Origin: Liminaster sp045576355
Lineage (GTDB): Bacteria > Bacteroidota > Bacteroidia > Bacteroidales > UBA3663
NCBI GenBank assembly: GCA_045576355.1
Contig: JAZNGG010000028.1
Span: 1-38,728, forward strand
Length of the DNA: 38,728 bases
Reading direction: 5' to 3'
In this document: in pieces, positions 1 through 8,966 of the stretch
How positions within the stretch are numbered: position 1 is the first letter of the stretch
How the letters are laid out: every line of letters begins with the position of its first letter
Notes under the pieces: generated by a model
Seen by the model: only the letters and a program-made list of their open reading frames with translations
The model's database searches: none
Told to the model about the DNA's origin: nothing
Made by a program: the position numbers and the translations under genes

Positions 1-102
1 TCGCTAACGGACAAAACTCATTTGCGAGATCTATTCGATAAGACTAATTTCAATGATGTCAAAGAACAATTTGTTCCCCTCATTCCGGGGTTGTTTAACT
101 AA
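1..102 (+). CDS. C-terminal tail of an unidentified protein (partial)
   Basis: The first 33 codons of the window are open in frame 1 and end at a TAA. The visible tail ends in VPLIPGLFN and is mixed hydrophilic and hydrophobic. The start lies outside the window. I do not recognise the family. It lies 71 bp upstream of the outer-membrane barrel gene on the same strand, so the two could share a transcript, although a small hairpin lies between them. Confidence 0.45.
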   Translation, partial: SLTDKTHLRDLFDKTNFNDVKEQFVPLIPGLFN

Positions 103-112
103 TTATTAACTC

Positions 113-131
113 GTCCCAATTTTAACGGGAC
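113..131 (+). terminator. Weak hairpin after the partial first gene
   Basis: GTCCC and GGGAC form a 5-bp stem around a 9-nt loop, 10 nt after the stop codon of the first gene. There is no clean T tract, so it may be a weak terminator or a processing site. Confidence 0.3.
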
Positions 132-173
132 ACTAATGATTAATTTCTAATTGTTTAAAACTATTATTCGCTT

Positions 174-1061
174 ATGAAAACATTATTTATTATTTCTGCG
201 ATTGGAATGTTTTGTACTATGAGTCTTCGTGCTAAAGATGCATTACCCTCAAAAGACACTTTGATTATAGACCACCCCAATCGAGTTTCAATAATTACGA
301 ATGGTGATACCAAACAGGTCCATGTAATAGGAAAAGAAGGCAATCCAAACTTTGAGTATTCATGGGAGACTGTCTTAAAACATGGAGAGCCATCTATAAC
401 TCGGACTAAAAATAATGATTGGAATTTTGAGATTCCATTTAGTAAAAAGAATAAGAAAACTCGCCGTCATCGTAATGAGGTTCGGATGCATTTTTTCGGC
501 TTGGGCTTTATCAATGAATTGAATGCTCCTAAAGGAATGGATATAGCTATGGGATCATCCATAGAGATTTTGGGTCCAACTTTAGAGTGGGCTTATTATC
601 CCGGTTATTCTTCTTTTAATTTTTCTTGGGGTGTTGGTTGTAATTGGCGAAATTATCGAATGACGGGTCGTACCCGCTTTATTAAGGAGGAAAATGGCAA
701 TATAGGATTTTCGTCATATCCGGAGGGGGCTGATATAGAATACTCTCGATTACGGGTTTTTAGTTGGACAATGCCAATTCTGCTCAATGGTAATGTAACA
801 CGAGGTATTTCTTTAAGTGCCGGACCGATTGTGAATTTTAATACACGTGGTCGTCTTTTGACAAAATATACTCTAAATGATGAGAAAATTAAAGAACGCT
901 CATCCAATATACATCAGAACCCTGTGACCATAGATTTATTTGCTCACATGAAAGTAAAATGTTTTGGAGTCTATGCAAAATATACACCTTTTGAGATATT
1001 AAATACGGAGTATGGACCGGATTTTAAAGGGGTGTCTGTAGGGATGACTTTGTTTTGGTAA
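174..1061 (+). CDS. Small outer-membrane beta-barrel protein
   Basis: This 295-residue protein has an N-terminal signal peptide (hydrophobic stretch about residues 3-19, probable cleavage near RAKDA). Residues about 100-295 alternate polar and aromatic residues in short strands broken by glycines, and the protein ends in a strand with terminal Phe-Trp (VGMTLFW), typical of barrels handled by the BAM machinery. Residues about 85-105 are very basic (KKNKKTRRHR). It probably sits in the outer membrane; ligand or partner is unknown. In Bacteroidales such small barrels often follow sigma/anti-sigma genes, but the upstream gene here is too truncated to tell. The family call is structural only. Confidence 0.7.
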   Translation: MKTLFIISAIGMFCTMSLRAKDALPSKDTLIIDHPNRVSIITNGDTKQVHVIGKEGNPNFEYSWETVLKHGEPSITRTKNNDWNFEIPFSKKNKKTRRHRNEVRMHFFGLGFINELNAPKGMDIAMGSSIEILGPTLEWAYYPGYSSFNFSWGVGCNWRNYRMTGRTRFIKEENGNIGFSSYPEGADIEYSRLRVFSWTMPILLNGNVTRGISLSAGPIVNFNTRGRLLTKYTLNDEKIKERSSNIHQNPVTIDLFAHMKVKCFGVYAKYTPFEILNTEYGPDFKGVSVGMTLFW

Positions 1062-1098
1062 AATGATGAGAGTAAAGAGGTAAGGCAAGGTAATATGT

Positions 1099-2187
1099 TT
1101 ACCATTCCAGTTCCAATAGTATTGGGAGGTGGTCGCTATAACCGCCTTCGTAGTGATAACCGAAATAACTTCTCAAAGGTCTATGTCCGGTGTGTGTATT
1201 GTCTTCAGTCAACATCCAATCAAAACATATCGGACGGATTTCAGTCAGATGGGGTAGAAGGGCTCCATTAAGAATGAAATGATCGATATATTCCCAATGA
1301 CCTTTATATTTATAACTACCCCATACTGATTTCCCATTATCTATTAAGTGTTGTAGGGGCAGCATGCAGTTATAAAGATTTGTATCACGTGTCTCTGGAT
1401 GTTGCATAGAAGATTGTTTTATAGGAGGAGTGGATAATCGCAAGTTTCGACAAAAAGCATCAGAGCTAGGCTCATCATTCATGTCTCCCATGATGATGAG
1501 TTTGGCTCTTTTTCGATGGGCCATGATAGAGTCAGAGATTTGTCGTAGTAGAATTTGCCCTTTTTCTCTTCGTTTGTTTGAAGATTTTGTCCCTCCTAGT
1601 CGACTTGGAAGGTGACATACAATGATGTCTAAAGTATCCCCATGTAATAGACCCAAAATGTGTAATATGTCCCTCGTTTGTTTTTCTGAAGAGTCTAATT
1701 GGATGCGATGGGTCGTGTGATTGATAGGATTAAAGATGTCGGGACGATATAGTAAGGCAACGTTAATTCCTCGTTGATCTTGGGATTGAGTTATAATATA
1801 ATTATAACCAATGTTGCGCAGTGCTGCATGTCGGGTAAGACGTAACAAAACACTATCATCCTCGACTTCTGCTAAACCTATAATTGCCGGAGGAGAACTT
1901 TCACTTGAGGCTGAGATCACTTTAGAGATGTTGTGGAGTTTGTTATTGAGCCGTCTTGATGTCCAATGCCTTTTCCCATCCGGTGTAAAATCATCATCAT
2001 TCTTATTGGGATTGTTAGTTGGGTTAAAAAGGTTTTCGACATTCCAAAATAAAAGATTGATTCTCGAGTTTAATACTTTTGAGGGAGTATTACCCATTAC
2101 TACATTTTGTCCCAAAATGTATCCGGCATCACCAATGAAGCAGAAGATCGCTATAAGGAGCCGATAGACAGATAAATTATGCTTCAT
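1099..2187 (-). CDS. Secreted endonuclease/exonuclease/phosphatase-fold protein
   Basis: A 362-residue protein with a signal peptide (residues 1-26, ending at ILGQ). It carries the ordered motifs of the DNase I/exonuclease III fold: LFWNVENLF near residue 50, a metal-binding Glu in GLAEVED near 107, a His in VCHLPSRLGG near 193, GDMNDEP near 235 and the C-terminal SDHLP at 351-355. The family contains metal-dependent phosphodiesterases acting on nucleic acids, inositol phosphates or phospholipids; the substrate cannot be told from sequence. The export signal points to an extracytoplasmic role such as nucleotide or phosphate scavenging (inference). It starts only 11 bp after mfd stops, so it is very likely the last gene of the mfd transcript, and it converges on the barrel gene at 1061. 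Confidence 0.85.
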   Translation of the reverse strand: MKHNLSVYRLLIAIFCFIGDAGYILGQNVVMGNTPSKVLNSRINLLFWNVENLFNPTNNPNKNDDDFTPDGKRHWTSRRLNNKLHNISKVISASSESSPPAIIGLAEVEDDSVLLRLTRHAALRNIGYNYIITQSQDQRGINVALLYRPDIFNPINHTTHRIQLDSSEKQTRDILHILGLLHGDTLDIIVCHLPSRLGGTKSSNKRREKGQILLRQISDSIMAHRKRAKLIIMGDMNDEPSSDAFCRNLRLSTPPIKQSSMQHPETRDTNLYNCMLPLQHLIDNGKSVWGSYKYKGHWEYIDHFILNGALLPHLTEIRPICFDWMLTEDNTHTGHRPLRSYFGYHYEGGYSDHLPILLELEW

Positions 2188-2198
2188 GTGTAATTTTG

Positions 2199-5100
2199 TT
2201 ACTGTTTATTTGTTCCAGTGATAATTTCTCGCATTATCTCTTCTGCACGTTTGACGGTTTTAACACCACGGAAAATAAGTGACCTTTTGGGCCCGTCTCT
2301 CAAGACACAAATTTTTAGATGAGAAGTGACATAATTGAGTATCTGTCCGAAAGCTTCACTTTCGTAATACTTGGGATGTGCTGGAAAGTAACCGATCATT
2401 TGTCCTTGTCTTAATGTGAGACGTTCAAACCCTAGTTGCATTGCTAAGTGTCTGACAATCACTACGCGGATGAGTTCTTCCCCTTCTTTAGGGATGGAAC
2501 CAAAACGGTCCAATAGTTTTTGACAATAAGCATCTATCTGTTCTGGTCGGGAGATTTTGTCTAATTCCTGATATAGAGAAATGCGCTCAGAACTCTCCGG
2601 TATATATTGTTCCGGGAAATATATAGGTAGGTCACATTCAAAGTGACACTCTGTGACAGATAAGGGTACGACTGTAGATTTTTGATGTTGCTTCTTTAGG
2701 GATGGATCTATTTGTGAAGTTGCATGCTTTTGGGTGTGTATGTCGATTTGGCTGAAATCCTCTTGATGTTGACCAGATATATTCTCAGAATCTGTATATA
2801 GATCCGAGAACTCTTGTGTTTTTAGTTCATTAACAGCCTCTCGCAGGATTTTTTGATATGTCTCATAACCGAGGTCTGCAATAAAGCCTGATTGCTCACC
2901 CCCAAGCAGATTGCCAGCACCACGGATGTCAAGGTCCTGCATTGCAAGATGAATCCCACTTCCGAGCCCAGAAAAGTTTTCTATGGCTTGAAGACGTCGG
3001 CGGGCATCTGTTGGTAGTAGGGATAATGATGGAGAGAGGAGGTAACAAAACGCTTTTTTATTGGTTCTGCCAACTCGCCCTCGCAACTGATGTAGCTCAC
3101 TCAATCCAAAGTTTTGAGCATGGCTGATGATAATCGTGTTAGCATTTGGAATGTCGAGCCCAGCCTCGATGATTGTCGTGCATACTAGCACATCATACTC
3201 ATGTGCAGCAAAATCGAGGACGAGTTTTTCGAGTATGTTCGGCTCCATTTGTCCATGAGCGGCAGCAACTCTTGCATCTGGCACGAGTCGCTTAATACGA
3301 GCCACAATGTCAGGTAATTGGCTGATGCGATTATTGATATAGAATGTTTGTCCGTTGCGAGACAATTCGAAGTTAATGGCTTCGGAGATGATGTCGTCTT
3401 CGTCTCTATGTATTTCTGTTTGTATGGGATAGCGGTTAGCAGGTGGTGTAGCTATGATACTGAGGTCGCGAGCTCCCATTAAAGAGAATTGCAGTGTACG
3501 GGGGATAGGAGTAGCAGTCATAGTGAGTGTGTCTACATTGACTCGCATCTTTCTAAGTGCCTCTTTTACACGGACTCCAAATTTCTGTTCTTCGTCGATG
3601 ATGAGGAGACCGAGATCATTAAAACAGATCTCTTTTCCGATGAGTTTATGAGTGCCAATAATGATATCAATATCCCCATTAGAGAGGCTCTTTACGATGT
3701 TTTTTTGCTCCTTCGCAGTGCGTGCTCTGGTTAGATAGTCTATTTTGATCGGGTACTCTTTGAGCCGTTCGGAAAATGTTTTGTAATGTTGTAGTGCAAG
3801 TACTGTAGTTGGGACGAGGACTGCCACTTGTTTGCAATCGGCAGCAGCTTTAACAGCAGCTCTGATGGCAATTTCTGTCTTGCCAAAACCAACATCTCCA
3901 CATATCAACCGATCCATTGGACGCTTGCTTTCCATATCTTTTTTTACGTCAGAACTTGCCTTCTGCTGATCTGGGGTCTCTTCATAGATAAACGACGCTT
4001 CCAATTCATGTTGCATATTAGTATCGGGTGAGAAGGCATACCCTTTTTCATTTTTTCGTTTGGCATAGAGTAAGATAAGTTCTCGAGCCATATCTTTAAC
4101 TTTGGCTTTGGTGCGCTCTCGTAGGTGTTGCCAAGCATTAGAACCCAGTTTGTTAAGCGTTGGAGGTGTGGCATCTTTCCCTCGATATTTTGTGAGCTTG
4201 TCCAAAGAGTGTATCGAGACCAAAAGAATGTCTTCGTTTTTGTATATTACTTTTACTACTTCTTGGGTTTTCGTTCCATCTCCGATGGGAACTTTGACTA
4301 AGCCACCAAATTTCCCTACACCATGATCAACGTGTACGATATAATCACCTGGTATAAAATCTTGTAACTCTTTGAGAGACAACGCGATTTTTCCGGAACG
4401 AGCACGATCACTTTTAAGGTTGTATTTATGATATCTATCAAATATCTGATGATCAGTGAAATAGCAAATCTTCTTGTCATCATCGATAAAGCCTTCGTGA
4501 ATGGGTTTTAAAATGCGAGTAAAATGGAGATCTGTTTCTCCGCGGTCCTCAAATATCGCCTCAATTCTGTCCAATTGTTTGGGACTATCGCTTAGCAGAT
4601 AGAGTTTATACCCTTGCGCAGCATAGCGGTGCATGTCTGCGGAGATCATATCAAAGTTTTTATGCCATGCCGGTTGGAGAGTCGTGTGGAATTCTATGGA
4701 GATTTGCACACCGGTAATATTACGAGAGGAAATCTCGATACGGTTTAGCTGGAGTAAACGATTTTTAAATGTATTTAAATCAATGATTTTCTTTCGGGCA
4801 TTGACATCTCCTTCTTGGCTGATGATTACCTTATCAGAGATCTCTTGGTTACAGACGGCACCGACTTGTTCGATAATCCATTGTGAATCTTGACAGACTA
4901 TAATTGTTTGATTCGGTAGAAACTCTATTAAAGAGATTCCTTGTGTTGCGCTTTGTGACAGATCCGGAAGGATAGAGACCTCGTCTATTGTCGTTTTAGA
5001 TAGTTGACTATCTACCTCAAAAGTTCGGATAGAGTCAATTTCGTCACCGAAAAAATCTATGCGATAGGGGTATTCACAAGAGTAGGAGAAGACATCTATG

Positions 5101-5732
5101 ATCGATCCTCTGACTGCATATTGTCCTGGTTCATACACATAATCAACTCGCTGAAATCCATGTGAGTACAAGCTTTCGATTACTTTTTTAGGCTCTATGA
5201 GTTCGTTACGCTTGATCAGTAAAATATTTTGCTCTAAAGCTTGGGCATCGGCGACCTTTTCTGCCAAAGCTTCCGGGTAAGTGACAATGAGGATCCCTTG
5301 TTCGTTTTTTGCTTCAGCATACTCTTTTTCTAATGTTGTTAAGGAGAGTACAGTTGCCGATGAGTCGTCTGCCTTTCCCATTCTTTTTTGCGCAATAGCA
5401 CCGATCACTTCAGCGCGCAATATTTCGTTGGCAGCATCGGGTTGACCATATTTGATTGAACGTTTATATCCTGATGGGAAAAACAACACATTATTCTCCC
5501 CAGCCACTTGACAAAGATCGTGGTAACAATAGCCGGCCGCTTCTTCATCGTTGAGAATAAAGAGATAGATACCCCTGGTAGCAGTCTTTAGTGGAGCAAG
5601 AAAAGTGGCTGCAGCTGAGCCCACTAGTCCTTTTAGTTGTATGACTTCCCGCTCTTTGCTGCTGATTTCATTCAGTTTTTTGCATAAAGCATTAAATCGG
5701 GGCTTTTGTATTACTAAATCTTTAATTGTCAT
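2199..5732 (-). CDS. mfd: Transcription-repair coupling factor Mfd
   Basis: Mfd removes RNA polymerase stalled at DNA damage and recruits UvrA for nucleotide excision repair. The 1177-residue length fits the family (about 1150). Visible in order: UvrB-like N-terminal domains; a CarD-like RNA-polymerase-interacting domain near residue 460 (PGDYIVHVDHGVGKFGG); the translocase motor with Walker A GDVGFGKTE near 612; the family-specific DEEQ box (IIDEEQKFGV) near 711; TATPIPRTL; motif VI in the RGRVGRTNKK segment; and the C-terminal TRCF domain. A charged, Gln/His/Ser-rich stretch of about 35-40 residues (from roughly residue 975) sits before the C-terminal domain and looks like a flexible linker. 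The helicase gene lies 124 bp upstream on the same strand. Confidence 0.97.
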   Translation of the reverse strand: MTIKDLVIQKPRFNALCKKLNEISSKEREVIQLKGLVGSAAATFLAPLKTATRGIYLFILNDEEAAGYCYHDLCQVAGENNVLFFPSGYKRSIKYGQPDAANEILRAEVIGAIAQKRMGKADDSSATVLSLTTLEKEYAEAKNEQGILIVTYPEALAEKVADAQALEQNILLIKRNELIEPKKVIESLYSHGFQRVDYVYEPGQYAVRGSIIDVFSYSCEYPYRIDFFGDEIDSIRTFEVDSQLSKTTIDEVSILPDLSQSATQGISLIEFLPNQTIIVCQDSQWIIEQVGAVCNQEISDKVIISQEGDVNARKKIIDLNTFKNRLLQLNRIEISSRNITGVQISIEFHTTLQPAWHKNFDMISADMHRYAAQGYKLYLLSDSPKQLDRIEAIFEDRGETDLHFTRILKPIHEGFIDDDKKICYFTDHQIFDRYHKYNLKSDRARSGKIALSLKELQDFIPGDYIVHVDHGVGKFGGLVKVPIGDGTKTQEVVKVIYKNEDILLVSIHSLDKLTKYRGKDATPPTLNKLGSNAWQHLRERTKAKVKDMARELILLYAKRKNEKGYAFSPDTNMQHELEASFIYEETPDQQKASSDVKKDMESKRPMDRLICGDVGFGKTEIAIRAAVKAAADCKQVAVLVPTTVLALQHYKTFSERLKEYPIKIDYLTRARTAKEQKNIVKSLSNGDIDIIIGTHKLIGKEICFNDLGLLIIDEEQKFGVRVKEALRKMRVNVDTLTMTATPIPRTLQFSLMGARDLSIIATPPANRYPIQTEIHRDEDDIISEAINFELSRNGQTFYINNRISQLPDIVARIKRLVPDARVAAAHGQMEPNILEKLVLDFAAHEYDVLVCTTIIEAGLDIPNANTIIISHAQNFGLSELHQLRGRVGRTNKKAFCYLLSPSLSLLPTDARRRLQAIENFSGLGSGIHLAMQDLDIRGAGNLLGGEQSGFIADLGYETYQKILREAVNELKTQEFSDLYTDSENISGQHQEDFSQIDIHTQKHATSQIDPSLKKQHQKSTVVPLSVTECHFECDLPIYFPEQYIPESSERISLYQELDKISRPEQIDAYCQKLLDRFGSIPKEGEELIRVVIVRHLAMQLGFERLTLRQGQMIGYFPAHPKYYESEAFGQILNYVTSHLKICVLRDGPKRSLIFRGVKTVKRAEEIMREIITGTNKQ

Positions 5733-5856
5733 AATTGGGAGTTATTGGTTGATGGGGTTTATGGTTGAGGAGTCGAAGGAGGTAACCTCTAAAACAGATC
5801 TGGTCGATGGCTTTCTTTCTTCTTTTGTACTTTGTTTTTAATTTTCTGTTTTCTGT

Positions 5857-7215
5857 TCAGTCTTTTACTAAAAGATAGTGAGTCTTTTCTCCTTTGATTT
5901 TTTCTCCTTTGACCCTATCTAAAAGAGTCATGACTACTTCTTTTCGTATAGCCACATATGCACAATGAGACATGACATCGATGCGTCCGATTTGTGCTGC
6001 TTCGATTTTCCCTTTGTGAATAAGAAATCCCATTACATCCCCCTTAGAAATCTTTTCTTTCTTACCTCGTCCGATGTATATTGTTGTAAACTTAGGTGAA
6101 GCAAATCTATATGGAGACTTACAGAGCGAGAAAAAGCGTGGCTCTGGGTGTATATAATCCGGGAGAAACTCACCGGGACCGAGTAAGAAATAGGCAGCAC
6201 CGGTAGCCCCTGCTCGTGCTGTACGACCATTTCTGTGTGTAAATGCCTCTTTGCTGACTGGGAGATGATAGTGAATAACATGTCCCACATCAGTAATGTC
6301 AAGTCCTCTAGAAGCTAAATCGGTTGAAACCAGAACTCGTATGCTTTCTCCCTTCAGACGTATGATCGCTTTCTCTCGTGCCTCTTGTTCTAGTCCACCA
6401 TGATAAAGTGCATTATTGATTTTTTGTTCCGCGAGGAAATGTGATACCCTTTCGGCGCTTTCTCGATAGTTACAAAACACAATTATTCCGGTCTGATCAC
6501 ATAATGAGCAGAGGAGGTGATAGAGGGATTCCAACTTATCATGGATTGGCGATCGTACTTGCCATAGAGTTAGTAGACTCTTTTCCGATTTTTCCTTTGA
6601 TACTTGTTGCAGATAGTCGATTGTCTTATATCCTTTTATGTCAAGATAATTATTAGTGGGTAGTGTCTGAGTAGCTGATGTTAACCAACGTTTGTCCAGC
6701 TTCGATAAGGCGGTAATGATGCTCTGCATTTCTTCTGCAAAACCTAATTCCAAACTTTTGTCATACTCATCGAGGATCAGATGTGTTACACTGCTTACGT
6801 CTATCGATCCTCTATGCATATGGTCCTTTATCCTACCTGGTGTTCCAATAATTAGTGCGGGAGCTGGGGCGCGTTGTAATTCTATCTGTTCCTGTCTCAA
6901 GTCGTGCCCGCCACAGCAGGTTACACTGCGCATAGATGTGTGCAGGCTGCGCCAAACCTCTTCTATTTGCATTGCTAGTTCACGAGTAGGTACAATAATT
7001 AGTGTTATCCTTGAGGTCCCTATGTCCTGTGTCGACTTCATTTTTAGCAGGAGAGTCGGCAGCAGATAGGCGATTGTCTTTCCGGTTCCGGTCGGAGAGA
7101 GTAACAAAATATTTTTATGATCAGCAGTAGTCCTTAACATCTCCTCCTGCATATCATTAAGGCACTTAAAGCCTAATGCCTCAAGTGCTTTACTTTTCAA
7201 TTCGTCTAATAACAT
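5857..7215 (-). CDS. DbpA-like DEAD-box RNA helicase with a DEYD motif
   Basis: A 452-residue helicase. Domain 1 has Walker A SPTGTGKT (40-47), PTREL (motif Ia), GTPGR, motif II written DEYD (149-152) instead of DEAD, and SAT (180-182). Domain 2 has VFCNYRESAERV, the STDLASRGLD segment and motif VI HRNGRTARAG. The last 75 residues (IGRGKKEKISKGDVMGF through AYVAI) match the DbpA RNA-binding domain, which in E. coli DbpA binds 23S rRNA hairpin 92. A role in large-subunit ribosome assembly is therefore likely (inference). It has its own promoter-like site at 7243-7274 and lies upstream of mfd. Confidence 0.9.
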   Translation of the reverse strand: MLLDELKSKALEALGFKCLNDMQEEMLRTTADHKNILLLSPTGTGKTIAYLLPTLLLKMKSTQDIGTSRITLIIVPTRELAMQIEEVWRSLHTSMRSVTCCGGHDLRQEQIELQRAPAPALIIGTPGRIKDHMHRGSIDVSSVTHLILDEYDKSLELGFAEEMQSIITALSKLDKRWLTSATQTLPTNNYLDIKGYKTIDYLQQVSKEKSEKSLLTLWQVRSPIHDKLESLYHLLCSLCDQTGIIVFCNYRESAERVSHFLAEQKINNALYHGGLEQEAREKAIIRLKGESIRVLVSTDLASRGLDITDVGHVIHYHLPVSKEAFTHRNGRTARAGATGAAYFLLGPGEFLPDYIHPEPRFFSLCKSPYRFASPKFTTIYIGRGKKEKISKGDVMGFLIHKGKIEAAQIGRIDVMSHCAYVAIRKEVVMTLLDRVKGEKIKGEKTHYLLVKD

Positions 7216-7242
7216 TTTTTTAGTCCATAATAGATTGGACTG

Positions 7243-7274
7243 CGAAGATACGAAATTTTGCTGAAAGAATCAAT
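7243..7274 (-). promoter_or_regulatory. Predicted promoter of the DEAD-box helicase
   Basis: On the minus strand ATTG (7274-7271), 20 bp, then TATCTTCG (7250-7243) resembles the Bacteroidetes consensus TTTG-N19-21-TAnnTTTG with one change in each box. The same TATCTTCG variant is used by the permease promoter at 32631. The expected start of transcription is about 20-25 nt before the ATG. Confidence 0.5.
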
Positions 7275-7463
7275 TTTTTTTAGTTAAGTGAGTGAGGGTT
7301 GTAGGGGTGAATCCATACTATGGCTGCTGGATATGGCGATGATAGGAGCAAAGTACTCTATGACTTTTAGCTTTGATTTCTCCTTTCCGCTTTTTCCTTT
7401 TAGAAACTGCTAACTCTATGTGGCAAGATTTCAAAGAAAATGTATTAAAAATGAAGTTCGGTC

Positions 7464-7494
7464 TTTTATAGTTTTGAAAATAGTAGTAAATTTG
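7464..7494 (+). promoter_or_regulatory. Predicted promoter of gapA
   Basis: TTTT (7464-7467), 19 bp, then TAAATTTG (7487-7494) fits the Bacteroidetes sigma-ABfr type promoter, with one mismatch in the upstream box. Thirteen bases across the downstream box (TAGTAAATTTGCG) are identical in the ppdK promoter. Transcription would start near 7500, giving a leader of about 145 nt. Confidence 0.6.
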
Positions 7495-7644
7495 CGGCTG
7501 AAAAACGTAAATGTGTTCATCCCACAGATTTGTTTTTCGAATGAAAGTAACTAACTAATTAACTAACTAACGGACGTTCCTATATTTTAAAATTTTGTGT
7601 ATAGACGTTCTAATAATAACCCAAATTAATCAATTATTAAAAAA

Positions 7645-8655
7645 ATGATCAAGGTAGGTATTAATGGTTTCGGTCGTATCGGCCGTTTCGTATTCCGTGC
7701 TGCTCAGACTCGTTCTGACATTGAAATTGTAGGTATCAATGACCTCTGCCCGGTAGATTACTTGGCTTACATGCTTAAGTATGATACTATGCACGGCCAG
7801 TTTGAAGGCACTATCGAGGCTGATGTTGAGAACAGCAAGCTCATCGTTAATGGTAAGGCTATCCGTGTGACTGCAGAGCGCAATCCTGCAGACTTGAAGT
7901 GGAATGAAATCGAAGCTGAATATGTAGTTGAGTCTACAGGCTTGTTCCTCACTCAGGAGAAGGCTCAGGCTCATATCGAGGCTGGTGCTAAGTATGTGGT
8001 TATGTCTGCTCCTTCTAAGGATGCTACTCCTATGTTTGTATGTGGTGTTAACTTGGATAAGTATGTTCCCGGTACACAATTTGTTTCTAATGCTTCATGT
8101 ACAACAAACTGCTTAGCTCCAATTGCTAAAGTTTTGAATGATAAATGGGGTATCACTGATGGTTTGATGACTACTGTTCACTCTACTACAGCTACACAGA
8201 AGACTGTTGATGGTCCTTCTCTCAAGGATTGGCGTGGTGGTCGTGCTGCTGCAGGTAACATTATCCCATCTTCTACAGGTGCTGCTAAGGCTGTAGGTAA
8301 AGTTATTCCCGAACTCAATGGCAAACTTACCGGTATGGCATTCCGTGTTCCTACTTTGGACGTTTCTGTAGTAGATTTGACTGTTAACTTGGCTAAGCCA
8401 GCAACATACGCTGAGATTTGCGCTGCTATGAAGGAAGCATCTGAAAATGAATTGAAGGGTGTACTTGGATATACTGAAGATGAAGTAGTTTCTTCAGACT
8501 TCCTCGGTTGCACATTGACTTCTATCTTTGATGCAAAGGCTGGTATCGCTTTGACAGATACATTTGTTAAGGTTGTATCTTGGTATGATAATGAGATTGG
8601 TTACTCTAACAAGGTGCTTGATCTTATTGCCCACATGGCTAAGGTGAATGCCTAA
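7645..8655 (+). CDS. gapA: Glyceraldehyde-3-phosphate dehydrogenase, type I
   Basis: GAPDH catalyses the NAD-dependent phosphorylating oxidation of glyceraldehyde 3-phosphate in glycolysis. The 336-residue length is normal. It has the Rossmann motif GINGFGRIGR (6-15), Asp33 in the NAD ribose-binding position, the catalytic SNASCTTNC with Cys152, the partner His179 (TTVHSTTATQ) and the C-terminal SWYDNEIGYSNKV. The codons look uniform and optimised, in line with high expression. The gene is single, with its own strong promoter and a good terminator at 8705. The start is supported by family alignment: the Rossmann strand begins right after Met1. Confidence 0.98.
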   Translation: MIKVGINGFGRIGRFVFRAAQTRSDIEIVGINDLCPVDYLAYMLKYDTMHGQFEGTIEADVENSKLIVNGKAIRVTAERNPADLKWNEIEAEYVVESTGLFLTQEKAQAHIEAGAKYVVMSAPSKDATPMFVCGVNLDKYVPGTQFVSNASCTTNCLAPIAKVLNDKWGITDGLMTTVHSTTATQKTVDGPSLKDWRGGRAAAGNIIPSSTGAAKAVGKVIPELNGKLTGMAFRVPTLDVSVVDLTVNLAKPATYAEICAAMKEASENELKGVLGYTEDEVVSSDFLGCTLTSIFDAKAGIALTDTFVKVVSWYDNEIGYSNKVLDLIAHMAKVNA

Positions 8656-8704
8656 TCTCCCATAGGAGATCATTATTATAGACTCCTTGGATTTTAAAAT
8701 AATC

Positions 8705-8739
8705 GTCCCTGTTGCATTATTGCAGCAGGGACAATTTTT
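8705..8739 (+). terminator. Rho-independent terminator of gapA
   Basis: GTCCCTGTTGC pairs with GCAGCAGGGAC (11 bp with one G-T wobble) around the loop ATTATT. The stem is followed by a T-rich run (AATTTTTAT), 50 nt after the gapA stop. Confidence 0.85.
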
Positions 8740-8768
8740 ATAAAAAGGAAACTCTATAACCAAAATAT

Positions 8769-8796
8769 TATCTAATTTATGCATATAAATTAGATA
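8769..8796. repeat. AT-rich 28-bp palindrome
   Basis: TATCTAATTTAT and ATAAATTAGATA are perfect 12-bp reverse complements around GCAT. It lies just after the gapA terminator. It has no T tract and almost no G/C in the stem, so a protein-binding or structural role is as likely as a transcriptional one. Confidence 0.7.
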
Positions 8797-8966
8797 TATA
8801 CAGATTTGTGATTTATATATTATTAACATGTAAGTGTAAATTCGGTTTTGCAATTTTAGCTGATAAATAGTAGTTGTTGAAATATAAAAATGAATTACAG
8901 ATAATAAATCTGTGTGAATAGTTATTTGGATCAATATAGTTTGATAATTCCTTATGACTTAACTTA

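Larger units (their letters stand above)
7216..7644. other. Divergent intergenic region, helicase / gapA
   Basis: This 429-bp gene-free stretch holds the helicase promoter at one end and the gapA promoter and roughly 140-nt gapA leader at the other. The leader carries a CTAA-type tetranucleotide run (about 7550-7571), two GACGTTC direct repeats about 30 bp apart and a 15-codon open frame starting at 7511. I see no RNA gene or mobile element in it. Confidence 0.6.

Noticed and set aside
5779..5789. GAGGTAACCTC palindrome upstream of mfd
   Set aside because: Only five bases per arm and no second copy; chance occurrence is likely, so it is not called an operator.
7630..8079. 149-codon minus-strand frame inside gapA
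   Set aside because: It is a shadow of the clearly real gapA gene, caused by that gene's biased codon use.
8494..8934. 146-codon minus-strand frame at the gapA end
   Set aside because: It overlaps the 3' end of gapA and the gapA terminator and otherwise translates AT-rich intergenic DNA into low-complexity Ile/Tyr/Thr sequence.
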